From Acidimicrobiia bacterium (GTDB lineage: Bacteria; Actinomycetota; Acidimicrobiia; Spongiisociales; SHLN01), in assembly GCA_030624805.1 (NCBI GenBank), contig JAUXJL010000034.1, positions 1 through 12,039 of the forward strand: DNA of 12,039 bases, in the 5' to 3' direction. The translations under genes and the position numbers were made by a program. Of the stretch, positions 1-6,298 are shown piece after piece. Under the pieces are notes generated by a model that was not told the origin of the DNA, searched no databases, and was given only the letters and a program-made list of their open reading frames with translations. How positions within the stretch are numbered: the stretch's first letter is position 1; each line of letters starts with the position of its first letter.

Positions 1-16
1 GTTTGCAACATTTCTT

Positions 17-33
17 TCGCGTTTCTCACGCGA
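17..33. repeat. Short inverted repeat upstream of polX
   Basis: TCGCGT and ACGCGA form a perfect 6-bp inverted repeat around a 5-base centre, about 50 bases upstream of the polX -10 box. It could be an operator or the stem of a weak terminator for a gene left of the window. No T-run follows it, so a terminator is less likely. Function is inference only. Confidence 0.25.
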
Positions 34-83
34 CGGTCGGGGTGGTGCCGATGCTCCTTGGCTGCTTCACACCTGTCGCCCGC

Positions 84-89
84 CATAAT
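84..89 (+). promoter_or_regulatory. -10 element of polX (leaderless)
   Basis: CATAAT, close to the TATAAT consensus, ends six bases before the ATG at 96. This puts the expected transcription start at or next to the start codon. There is no Shine-Dalgarno sequence before the ATG, as expected for a leaderless mRNA. I see no -35 box with good spacing (TTGGCT at 58-63 leaves 20 bases). Confidence 0.5.
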
Positions 90-95
90 CCTTGT

Positions 96-1832
96 ATGAC
101 GACCAAGACTCACATCCTCGACTCGCTCAAAGAGCTTCGCCTCCTCATGACCCTCGAAGAGGGGAGCCCGCAGGCTTTTCGGGTGCGGGCATACGACAAC
201 GCGATTCAAGGGCTAGAGAGCACGACCGGAGATTTTGCGGCTATGACCGACGCGGAGCTGGTTGCCCTCAAGGGCGTAGGCAAGAGCACCGCCGCCAAAA
301 TCCGTGAGCTCATCGACACTGGCTCCATCGAGAAGCTCGATGAGCTCCGCCAGAAGTACCCCGCCGAATTCGTCAATCTCACGCGTATTCCCGGGTTGGG
401 GCCCAAGACGCTGTTGATGTTGCGCGATGAGCTGAGCGTAAACAATCTCGAAGATCTCAAATCGGCCCTGGCCGGTGAGAGGCTGCGCGATCTACCCGGC
501 CTCGGGCAAAAAAGCGAGGAGAAGATTGCCAGCGCTATCGAGCGGCTTGGGCTGCACGGCAAGGACACGCGGACTCCGATCGTCGAAGCTCTGCCGCTTG
601 CTCGATCCATCGTGACCGAGCTGCTCGAGCTCCCCGAGGTGAGGAAGGCCGACTACTGCGGAAGCCTCCGGCGATTTCGGGAGGACATCGGCGACATCGA
701 CATCCTCGTATCTTCAACCAAGCCGGAAGCGGTCATGGAGTACTTCGTCACGATGCCTGCGGTAGCCGAGATCATCGGCCGGGGTGAGACCAAGAGCTCG
801 ATCCTCACCCAGCGCGGCATCCAGGTTGATCTGCGGGTTGTGCAACCGGGTCAGTACGGCGCCGCGCTGCTCTATTTCACTGGATCCAAGACACACAATA
901 TCCATCTGCGTCAGCTCGCCCTTGCCCGAGAATGGACACTCAACGAGTACGCCCTCGCCGATGCCGAGACCGAGGCGGTGGTGGCAGCCAAGAGCGAGAA
1001 GGAGATCTACGCCGCCCTCGACCTCCCGTTCATCCCTCCAACGCTCAGGGAAGACACCGGCGAGGTGGAGCGGGCGGCAGCAGAGGGACTTCCCAAACTG
1101 GTGGAGCTGAAGGACATCAGGGGCGACCTGCACTATCACACCGATCTCTCGGGTGATGGCCGGTCATCGCTCGAGGCGATGGTGGAGGCGGCTTCTGCTC
1201 GCGGGTACAGCTATTTGGCCATTACCGACCATGGGGAGGACCTCGCCATCAATGGTGCCACCCGCCGCCAGATGCTTGCCCAGCGCACGAAAATCGCCAA
1301 GCTCCAGGACGAATACCCCAATTTGCGGATACTGCATGGTTGCGAGCTCAACATCGGCCGGGACGGCTCGGTCGACTACGACCTCGACTTCCTGCTCGGC
1401 TTCGACTACACCGTGGCCAGCGTCCACTCACTGTTCGACCTCGACCAAAACAGCCAGACGGAGCGGGTGCTCCAGGCGATGGCCAATCCGGCGGTGAGCG
1501 CCATCGGACATCTGTCGGGCCGCTACATCGGGCGTCGGCCCGGCATTGAACTCGATCTCATCGCCGTCATGGAAGCAGCAGCTGCCACCGGCACACTCAT
1601 CGAGATCAACGGAGCTCTCGATCGCCTCGACGCCACCCCCGAAGCCATTCGGGTTGGTATCGAACATGGTGTCACCTTCGTCATCGACACCGACTCGCAC
1701 CACACCAACGAGTTGGGTCGTATGGAATACGGCGTGCTCAACGCTCAGCGCGGCTGGGTTGAGAAGCCAATGGTGGCCAACACCTGGCCCACCGCAAAGT
1801 TTCTGAAGTGGGTGGCCAAGAAGCGGGGTTAG
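96..1832 (+). CDS. polX: Family X DNA polymerase/3'-5' exonuclease with PHP domain (PolX)
   Basis: Bacterial/archaeal PolX fills short gaps in base excision repair, and its PHP domain gives Mn-dependent 3'-5' exonuclease and AP-endonuclease activity. The 578-aa length matches the family (about 570-575). In order: an N-terminal helical lyase-like region; helix-hairpin-helix motifs near residues 58-68, 97-107 and 133-143 (GVG, GLG and GLG cores); a palm domain with GS at 189-190, the Asp pair D200/D202 and a third Asp at 245; then a PHP domain from about 342 with DLHYHTD (344-350), TDHGE (377-381), E417, H444, H472 and DTDSHH (531-536). All metal-ligand motifs look intact, so both activities are expected. 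The frame stays open upstream to base 3, but the ATG at 96 is chosen because the 31 extra residues match no domain and a -10 box sits just before it. It appears to be a single-gene transcript. Confidence 0.95.
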   Translation: MTTKTHILDSLKELRLLMTLEEGSPQAFRVRAYDNAIQGLESTTGDFAAMTDAELVALKGVGKSTAAKIRELIDTGSIEKLDELRQKYPAEFVNLTRIPGLGPKTLLMLRDELSVNNLEDLKSALAGERLRDLPGLGQKSEEKIASAIERLGLHGKDTRTPIVEALPLARSIVTELLELPEVRKADYCGSLRRFREDIGDIDILVSSTKPEAVMEYFVTMPAVAEIIGRGETKSSILTQRGIQVDLRVVQPGQYGAALLYFTGSKTHNIHLRQLALAREWTLNEYALADAETEAVVAAKSEKEIYAALDLPFIPPTLREDTGEVERAAAEGLPKLVELKDIRGDLHYHTDLSGDGRSSLEAMVEAASARGYSYLAITDHGEDLAINGATRRQMLAQRTKIAKLQDEYPNLRILHGCELNIGRDGSVDYDLDFLLGFDYTVASVHSLFDLDQNSQTERVLQAMANPAVSAIGHLSGRYIGRRPGIELDLIAVMEAAAATGTLIEINGALDRLDATPEAIRVGIEHGVTFVIDTDSHHTNELGRMEYGVLNAQRGWVEKPMVANTWPTAKFLKWVAKKRG

Positions 1833-2004
1833 CCGTTGCCTCCCACGTGTCCGCAGCGTTCCCTCCCGGAGAAATAGCGGGCCCGGGCGTCGTAGCTGGG
1901 AAAGAACGGGCCGCCACCCAGGTCACCAACGGCACCGCCAACAGCAGCGCTCCTATCATCCGAGCCGGACGGATTTCTCTCTGAACGCCGACCACCGAAA
2001 TCAT
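1738..2004 (-). CDS. Possible small membrane protein, antisense-overlapping the polX end
   Basis: This 88-codon frame starts with ATG at 2004. It is preceded at six bases by a strong Shine-Dalgarno sequence, GAGGAGGG (2011-2018), and by a -10-like TTAGTT at 2028-2033. The N-terminus has basic residues and then one hydrophobic stretch at about residues 16-33 (RMIGALLLAVPLVTWVAAR), which looks like a signal anchor. The remainder is Pro/Ala/Trp-rich and unrecognised. The last 95 bases lie antisense to the 3' end of polX, where the coding pattern belongs to polX, so the real product may be spurious in that part. It is the only candidate gene in the 306 bases between the polX stop and the dsbA-like stop. 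The start signals argue for it; the composition of its second half argues against it. Confidence 0.35.
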   Translation of the reverse strand: MISVVGVQREIRPARMIGALLLAVPLVTWVAARSFPATTPGPAISPGGNAADTWEATANPASWPPTSETLRWARCWPPLASQPSRAER

Positions 2005-2027
2005 CAGAAACCCTCCTCGCCCCTCTC

Positions 2028-2033
2028 AACTAA
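2028..2033 (-). promoter_or_regulatory. -10-like box before the small membrane ORF
   Basis: TTAGTT on the minus strand is followed seven bases later by the expected start near 2021. This would give a leader of about 17 bases carrying GAGGAGGG at 2011-2018, six bases before the ATG. The ribosome binding site is the stronger of the two signals. There is no clear -35 box. Confidence 0.3.
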
Positions 2034-2041
2034 CAGACGAA

Positions 2042-2076
2042 CCGGGCCCCGATACGGGTGACACGTTCAGGCCCGG
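2042..2076 (-). terminator. GC-rich inverted repeat after the dsbA-like gene
   Basis: CCGGGCC (2042-2048) and GGCCCGG (2070-2076) form a 7-bp perfect stem with a 21-base loop. It lies about 60 bases past the stop of the minus-strand oxidoreductase gene. There is no run of T on the minus-strand side, so an intrinsic terminator is only possible. Nothing else is evident between 2077 and 2138. Confidence 0.25.
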
Positions 2077-2138
2077 AACCGGGAATGGGCATGGCCGTTG
2101 GCCGACCGGACCCCCTGGGAATTCGTCTCGACTGCCGC

Positions 2139-2816
2139 CTAACAGACGGTCCCCGGCTCGCAGAACAAGGCTTTGCCTTGTGCGGTGTATTTGTCGAGCA
2201 GCCAATCCGATAGCGCAGGGAGCAATCGATCGGCCGAGAGATATCCACGCGTCACGATGCCGTACTCCTCGCCATCCCGGACGAGAAGGGTGGGGAAACC
2301 GGCCGCGCCCATGGAACGGGCCTCCGAAAAGTCCTTCCACGCGCGCGCCTTCATCTGGTCGGAATCGAACAGCTCCATGAACTTGTCGGAATCGACACTA
2401 AAACCTTCGAGCAGGCCGGGGTACTCAGTCCGATCGGTGATATCGACTCCTTCGGCATAGAAAGCCCGCTGGAGTCGCGAGAGAAACTCGAGTGTGTCCT
2501 CGGGCCGCAGTTCGCGCATCGTGACTACTCCGATAGCAGGCACTTCCGTGTCGTAGACCCAGCCATCCCGGCGATCGAGGAAGCTGTGGTCGAAGGCCTG
2601 ACCGGACGCGTGGGCCACTTGTTCCCAATGGTGGGCCAGGGTGAGGGCGACACGGTCGTCCAATTCCTCGGAATCGGGGCCGGGCCGGAGACCGCCGACC
2701 ACTATCCGGATCGGGATCTCGTAGACCTCAGACATACGTTCGAGCACCGGGGCGAAACCCCAGCACCATGAGCACATCGGGTCTCCGACGTAGATGAACT
2801 CGAGGTCTTGAGCCAT
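2139..2816 (-). CDS. DsbA-family (FrnE/COG3531-like) thiol oxidoreductase, cytoplasmic
   Basis: This is a 225-aa DsbA-fold protein. It has the active-site motif CSWC at residues 15-18, right after the first beta strand (DPMCSWCWGF), and the thioredoxin-type cis-proline loop GFPT at 173-176, with the helical insertion between them. There is no signal peptide, so it should act in the cytoplasm, reducing or isomerising disulfides as FrnE-like proteins do. The C-terminus has two further cysteines, C219 and C225 (the last residue), a possible second redox pair. The frame extends upstream by 52 codons, but that part overlaps the permease gene and has no protein-like pattern. The ATG at 2816 starts directly at the conserved fold and has a -10-like TATCGT ten bases upstream. 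It lies 52 bases after the ABC-2 permease on the same strand and may also be read through from it. Substrate unknown. Confidence 0.85.
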   Translation of the reverse strand: MAQDLEFIYVGDPMCSWCWGFAPVLERMSEVYEIPIRIVVGGLRPGPDSEELDDRVALTLAHHWEQVAHASGQAFDHSFLDRRDGWVYDTEVPAIGVVTMRELRPEDTLEFLSRLQRAFYAEGVDITDRTEYPGLLEGFSVDSDKFMELFDSDQMKARAWKDFSEARSMGAAGFPTLLVRDGEEYGIVTRGYLSADRLLPALSDWLLDKYTAQGKALFCEPGTVC

Positions 2817-2826
2817 AAGTCGTCCA

Positions 2827-2832
2827 ACGATA
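2827..2832 (-). promoter_or_regulatory. -10 element of the dsbA-like gene
   Basis: TATCGT on the minus strand, ten bases before the ATG at 2816, fits the TAnnnT pattern seen before other genes here. It would give a leader of only about three or four bases. No convincing -35 hexamer is visible. Confidence 0.35.
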
Positions 2833-2868
2833 CAGAGTCCCGCTCTGTTCCCGGGCCGAGCGTGACCG

Positions 2869-3720
2869 CTAGTTCCTGGGAATCGTAACTCGTTTGGCCG
2901 ACTTGATCCCGATGCCGAGCAGGATTTCTCGGCGGAGGGCGCGGGAACCGCTCGCCAGCCCGACGTAGGCAATGATCCATGCCACCAGCCCGGTGATGAG
3001 GCCGGTACGGGCCGGGTCGTAGACGAGGCCCGAAGCTACCGCGTAGGCAACGACGATGACGGGTAAAGAAACCAGCGAGGCGGCTTGTTGAGCCGCGGCC
3101 GCACTTTGGACGCGCGCCGAGATCCGGACGATGAGCGAAAGCGCAATGGCGATGGCCGGTGGAACCACCCATAGGATCAGCACCCACCACCCGCTGGTCG
3201 GAAAGAACCACCCGCCAAGCTGAGGGCCCACGATGACGTTGACGAGCACTGAGTAGACACCAAACCCGGCCAAGGTGGCGCCGTAGCCCGGGATGAGCGC
3301 CGCCAGCAACTTGCCGGCATAGATCTCCCGCTCGGTGATTGGTGAGTGGGCTAGGAACTCACCGGTGCCTCGCTCGCGTTCGCCGACGATGGTGTTCGAT
3401 CCGACCGCGGCCGCGATAGTGAGCGGCACCACGATGGCGATGGGTGCCAGCAGGTAAACGGCGATGGCGAAGGCGGCTCGTACCTCGGGAGTGTCGCCCC
3501 GGATGTTCTCTTGGATGGTGAGTGGAAGCGTCTCCAGGACGGCCCCGATTTGTGTGACGACGTTGCTGTCCTGAGCCCCGGCAATCACGTTGAGCGCCAC
3601 GATTGGGACGACAACGAAGAACAGCACCGCCAGCAGGGCCATCGGCATCCAGTAGTCGCGGCTTTTCATGAGTTGGCGTAGGTCGGTGCGGGTGACCGCC
3701 CAGACGCGGTGCCAGTTCAT
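2869..3720 (-). CDS. ABC-2 type transporter permease
   Basis: This 283-aa membrane protein has about six hydrophobic segments (near residues 25-47, 84-107, 137-163, 176-198, 216-234 and 240-257). It carries the ABC-2 permease signature between the second and third segments: GERERGTGEFL at 113-123, followed by ITEREIYAGKLL at 128-139. The long extracytoplasmic loop after segment 1 is normal for NatB/YhgE-type exporters. It pairs with the ATPase just upstream: its ATG overlaps the ATPase stop by four bases (ATGA), so the two are translationally coupled. The pair probably exports a small molecule, ion, lipid or drug; the sequence does not tell which. The C-terminus is basic (KSAKR). Confidence 0.88.
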   Translation of the reverse strand: MNWHRVWAVTRTDLRQLMKSRDYWMPMALLAVLFFVVVPIVALNVIAGAQDSNVVTQIGAVLETLPLTIQENIRGDTPEVRAAFAIAVYLLAPIAIVVPLTIAAAVGSNTIVGERERGTGEFLAHSPITEREIYAGKLLAALIPGYGATLAGFGVYSVLVNVIVGPQLGGWFFPTSGWWVLILWVVPPAIAIALSLIVRISARVQSAAAAQQAASLVSLPVIVVAYAVASGLVYDPARTGLITGLVAWIIAYVGLASGSRALRREILLGIGIKSAKRVTIPRN

Positions 3721-4661
3721 GTGAGGTCGACCTGGCGGCGTCGATGGCGTTGCATCTCGAAGTACAGCTCTTCGAGCGTGGGCTGAACCGGCTCGACCCG
3801 GGTGAGGCGGGCTCCGCTCTCGACGAGATGGGCCACGATGTCGGGGAGTCGGTCGAGATGGTCGAGCTCGACAGTGACGTGTCCATTCACGCTGTGAGAC
3901 ACGACCCCGTCAAGATCGACAAGCCCGGCCAGGGCCGACCTGTCCTCGGCGTCGAAGTGGACGCGCGTGTCGGTCCAGTAGGTATCTGCCAGGTGGTCGG
4001 GTGGCCCGGCCACCCAGGCATGGCCTTCGTTCATGAGCACGACTTGGTCGGCGATTCCCTCCGCCTCGTGCAACAGGTGGGTGCACATGAGGATGGTCCG
4101 ACCCTGGCCTGCCATTTCTCGGATGAGGTCGAGAACGGCCCTGGCCGATTCCGGATCGAGGCCGGCTGTCGGCTCATCGAGCAGCAGAATCGTTGGGTCA
4201 TGGAGGATCGCTCGGGCCAGCGCCAGTCGGGTCCTCATCCCCGTTGAGTACCCACCCACCTCCTGATCGAGCGCGTGCGAGATCCCGAAGCGCTCGGCGG
4301 CCTTTGCGATCGGTGCCTCCGAGCCGAGTTCCCACATGTCGGCGGCGAACTCGAGGTTCTCCTGACCGGAGAGCCGGTCATAGAAAGCGGCTTTGGGCGG
4401 AACGACGCCACTGGCCTTTCGGATGTCGGTGCCGTCGACGCGCGGGTCCATCCCGAGCACCCGGATGTCGCCGTCGTCAGCTTGCAACGCGCCTGTTGCC
4501 AAACGCACCGTGGTCGTCTTGCCCGCACCGTTTGGGCCCAACAGCACGGCGACGGAGCCGGCGGCAATCTCGAGGTCGAGGTCGCGAACGGCCTGGATGT
4601 CGCCGAAACGGCGGCCAACACGCCTGAAAATGATTGCGGGGTCTGGCATCGATGTGTCCAT
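3717..4661 (-). CDS. ABC-2 type transporter ATPase
   Basis: This 314-aa nucleotide-binding subunit energises the permease encoded next to it. It has Walker A GPNGAGKT (42-49), a signature YSTGM (138-142, the usual variant of LSGGQ in NatA/CcmA-like ATPases), Walker B and D-loop LLLDEPTAGLDP (159-170), and the H-loop His at 195 (CTH). A C-terminal extension from about 230 to 314 resembles the accessory domain of ABC-2 ATPases. Oddly, the Q-loop reads VVPPKAAFY (87-95), so Pro-Lys stands where VPQ is normal. The frame runs open for over 600 bases upstream across the divergent fetA gene, but that part is antisense shadow. ATG 4661 is chosen because TACCGT lies eight bases before it; ATG 4649 is the alternative. 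Confidence 0.9.
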   Translation of the reverse strand: MDTSMPDPAIIFRRVGRRFGDIQAVRDLDLEIAAGSVAVLLGPNGAGKTTTVRLATGALQADDGDIRVLGMDPRVDGTDIRKASGVVPPKAAFYDRLSGQENLEFAADMWELGSEAPIAKAAERFGISHALDQEVGGYSTGMRTRLALARAILHDPTILLLDEPTAGLDPESARAVLDLIREMAGQGRTILMCTHLLHEAEGIADQVVLMNEGHAWVAGPPDHLADTYWTDTRVHFDAEDRSALAGLVDLDGVVSHSVNGHVTVELDHLDRLPDIVAHLVESGARLTRVEPVQPTLEELYFEMQRHRRRQVDLT

Positions 4662-4669
4662 CGGCAGGA

Positions 4670-4675
4670 ACGGTA
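4670..4675 (-). promoter_or_regulatory. -10 element of the ABC-2 operon
   Basis: TACCGT on the minus strand lies eight bases before the ATG at 4661, which fits a leaderless transcript starting at or within a base or two of the start codon. It shares the 54-base divergent spacer 4662-4715 with the fetA promoter. Confidence 0.4.
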
Positions 4676-4681
4676 CTTGTG

Positions 4682-4708
4682 TTGAGGCGGTAGCGCCGGG
4701 CCTACGCT
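4682..4708 (+). promoter_or_regulatory. Promoter of fetAB (leaderless)
   Basis: TTGAGG (4682-4687) and TACGCT (4703-4708) are separated by 15 bases and can serve as -35 and -10. The -10 ends seven bases before the ATG at 4716, so the transcript should begin at the start codon. The -35 spacing is short, which lowers confidence in that box but not in the -10. Confidence 0.45.
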
Positions 4709-4715
4709 TGTCGAG

Positions 4716-5423
4716 ATGGGTGAGTTGTTCCAGTTTTCCGACGTTGCCGTGGCGGGTTCGTCGGGAGTGCGGCTCCATGAAGTCACCCTCAGCATTCCGA
4801 CCTCGGGAATCACCGTCTTGGCGGGCCCAAGCGGTTCGGGTAAGAGCACGCTGCTGCGTCTGTGTAATCGGCTCGAGGTGCCCTCCGGCGGCCGGGTGGA
4901 GTATCGAGAGCAAGACCTGGCGTTGCTCGATCCACTGGAGCTCCGCCGCCAGGTGGGCATGGTGTTTCAGCGCCCGGTTCTGTTCTCCGGATCGGTCCGC
5001 GACAACCTGGTCGAGGCCGACGCCGAGTCTGGGGATGACGGCTTCCGCAACGTGCTCGAGCGCGCCGCCCTCGATGAGTCGTTCTTGGGACGGCCCGCCA
5101 CGGATCTTTCCGGTGGTGAAGCCCAGCGGGTGTGTCTCGCCCGGGCGTTGCTCGCCGAGCCCGATGTGTTGCTCATGGATGAGCCGACCTCGTCGCTTGA
5201 CGGAGTCGCCGTCTCGAAGCTGGAGCATCTCGGCCGCAGCCTGGCAGATGCCGGCATGCCAATCGTGTGGGTGACACACGACCTTGACCAGATGCGCCGC
5301 ATTGCCGATCGCGTAGCCGTTTTGCTGGCGGGGACGGTCCGGTTTGTCGGAACCGCCGAGGAGCTAGCGGCCGACGGGGATGCGGAGCTCGTCCGCTTCT
5401 TGGAGGGCGCCGATGCCGGGTGA
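4716..5423 (+). CDS. fetA: FetA-type ABC transporter ATPase
   Basis: This 235-aa ATP-binding subunit is of the YbbL/FetA type. E. coli FetAB is linked to iron export and peroxide resistance. It has Walker A GPSGSGKS (37-44), Q-loop VFQRPVLFSGS (83-93, Gln 85), signature LSGGE (131-135), Walker B VLLMDEPTSSLD (151-162) and H-loop THD (His 188). All catalytic residues are present. It is called FetA because the next gene, overlapping by 11 bases, encodes a UPF0014/FetB permease. The ATG at 4716 sits seven bases after a TACGCT box, and no Shine-Dalgarno sequence is visible. Metal specificity in this organism is inferred from the family only. Confidence 0.85.
   Translation: MGELFQFSDVAVAGSSGVRLHEVTLSIPTSGITVLAGPSGSGKSTLLRLCNRLEVPSGGRVEYREQDLALLDPLELRRQVGMVFQRPVLFSGSVRDNLVEADAESGDDGFRNVLERAALDESFLGRPATDLSGGEAQRVCLARALLAEPDVLLMDEPTSSLDGVAVSKLEHLGRSLADAGMPIVWVTHDLDQMRRIADRVAVLLAGTVRFVGTAEELAADGDAELVRFLEGADAG
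5402..5407 (+). promoter_or_regulatory. Ribosome binding site of fetB
   Basis: GGAGGG lies five bases before ATG 5413, inside the end of fetA. It decides the fetB start against an in-frame ATG at 5380 and shows internal translation starts here do use Shine-Dalgarno sequences, unlike the leaderless first genes. Confidence 0.7.
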
Positions 5424-6195
5424 TGTTGATTTCATCGGGCTGGCCGCTTCGCTCATTCTGGTGGCCGTCGCCCTTGTGGTCTCCCGGCTCAACCAGCTCA
5501 ACCTCGAAAAAGACATCGGTGTGGCGGTGGTCCGAGCTTCCGTGCAACTTCTCGGCATCGGAGCGGTGCTCGCATTCATCCTCGACGAAGACCGTTCCCT
5601 GTTCTTGTCATGGAGTTGGGTAGTTGTGATGGTGGTGTTCGCGGCGGTCGTGTTATCTCGGCGGGCCGCGGAGGTGCCACGACTCTTTTCGATCGGTCTG
5701 GCGGCCTTCACGATGGCGGCTGTGGTGACACTCGGTGTCATATTCGGGCTCGGCATCTTCCCGTTGGAAGCCCGGGCGATTGTCCCGCTCGCCGGAATGA
5801 TGGTTGGGAATTCAATGAACGCCACAGTGGTCGTTGCCCGGCGGGTGGTGGAGGAACTGAGAGACAAGCGTGACGAGGTTGAAGCCCGATTGGCGCTCGG
5901 TCAGTCGTCGCGCCGGGCCGCGCTGCCCTACGTCCGGTCGGCGATCCGCATAGCCCTTTCACCACAGGTGGAAACGACCAAGGGAGTCGGTCTGGTGTTC
6001 CTGCCGGGGGCCATGACGGGCCTTATTCTGGCCGGCGTCGACCCGGTGGATGCAGTCAAGGTCCAAGGCGCAATCATGTTCCTCATACTTGGCTCAGTGG
6101 CTACTACCACCTCGGTCGTCGGGTTCGGCGTAGCACGTCGTCTCTTCACTCCCGATCACCGACTCGTCCACCTGGAACGCCCGGCAGGAACGTAA
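5413..6195 (+). CDS. fetB: FetB-type (UPF0014) ABC transporter permease
   Basis: This 260-aa integral membrane protein has about seven hydrophobic segments. It carries the UPF0014 marks: RASVQLLGIG (41-50) in the second segment, the conserved GMMVGNSMNATVV (128-140), the coupling region EARLALGQSSRRA (157-169), and VGLVFLPGAMTGLILAG (192-208). With FetA it should form an ABC exporter; in E. coli the pair lowers intracellular iron under oxidative stress. The ATG at 5413 is chosen because GGAGGG lies five bases upstream and translation then starts directly before the first membrane segment. The gene overlaps fetA by 11 bases, which indicates an operon. It ends at 6195, convergent with glgC. Iron as the substrate is a family inference. 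Confidence 0.87.
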   Translation: MPGDVDFIGLAASLILVAVALVVSRLNQLNLEKDIGVAVVRASVQLLGIGAVLAFILDEDRSLFLSWSWVVVMVVFAAVVLSRRAAEVPRLFSIGLAAFTMAAVVTLGVIFGLGIFPLEARAIVPLAGMMVGNSMNATVVVARRVVEELRDKRDEVEARLALGQSSRRAALPYVRSAIRIALSPQVETTKGVGLVFLPGAMTGLILAGVDPVDAVKVQGAIMFLILGSVATTTSVVGFGVARRLFTPDHRLVHLERPAGT

Positions 6196-6221
6196 GCAGC
6201 GCAGGAGGCGATACGCGAAAG

Positions 6222-6231
6222 CATCTAGATG
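6222..6231. repeat. 10-bp palindrome between fetB and glgC
   Basis: CATCTAGATG is a perfect 10-bp palindrome in the convergent gap, 26 bases after the fetB stop. With no loop it is unlikely to be a terminator stem, and it may be chance. Confidence 0.2.
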
Positions 6232-6247
6232 GGTCGAGCTGGTTCTG

Positions 6248-6289
6248 GCGTACTGCGTTCTGCTTACTGCGTTCTGCGTACTGCGTACT
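6248..6289. repeat. Six tandem 7-bp repeats (GCGTACT/GCGTTCT)
   Basis: The units are GCGTACT, GCGTTCT, GCTTACT, GCGTTCT, GCGTACT and GCGTACT, exactly in phase. GCGCTTC follows as a possible degenerate seventh unit, up to three bases before the glgC stop. The array fills much of the 103-base convergent gap between fetB and glgC. It has no spacers, so it is not CRISPR. Slipped-strand expansion or a genome-wide repeat family are both possible. No classic terminator is seen in the gap. Confidence 0.9.
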
Positions 6290-6298
6290 GCGCTTCGC

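Noticed and set aside
3..95. Upstream extension of PolX by 31 codons
   Set aside because: The extra residues have no domain pattern and run through a clear -10 box; ATG 96 gives the normal family length.
1832..2041. Short minus-strand frame 1829-2029 as a gene
   Set aside because: It overlaps the better-supported frame at 2004, has no ribosome binding site, and its translation is Gly/Arg-rich.
2817..2972. N-terminal extension of the DsbA-like protein as a signal peptide
   Set aside because: The 52 residues are Pro/Ser/Arg-rich with no hydrophobic core and overlap the permease gene.
4393..5274. 293-codon plus-strand frame across the start of the ABC-2 ATPase gene and fetA
   Set aside because: It is a high-GC shadow of real genes on both strands; the translation is Arg/Ser/Pro/Trp-rich without motifs.
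4662..5279. Long upstream extension of the ABC-2 ATPase frame
   Set aside because: It is antisense to fetA, which has all ATPase motifs; the extension has none.
6248..6289. CRISPR-like array
   Set aside because: The units are only 7 bp, directly adjacent with no spacers, and no cas genes are near.
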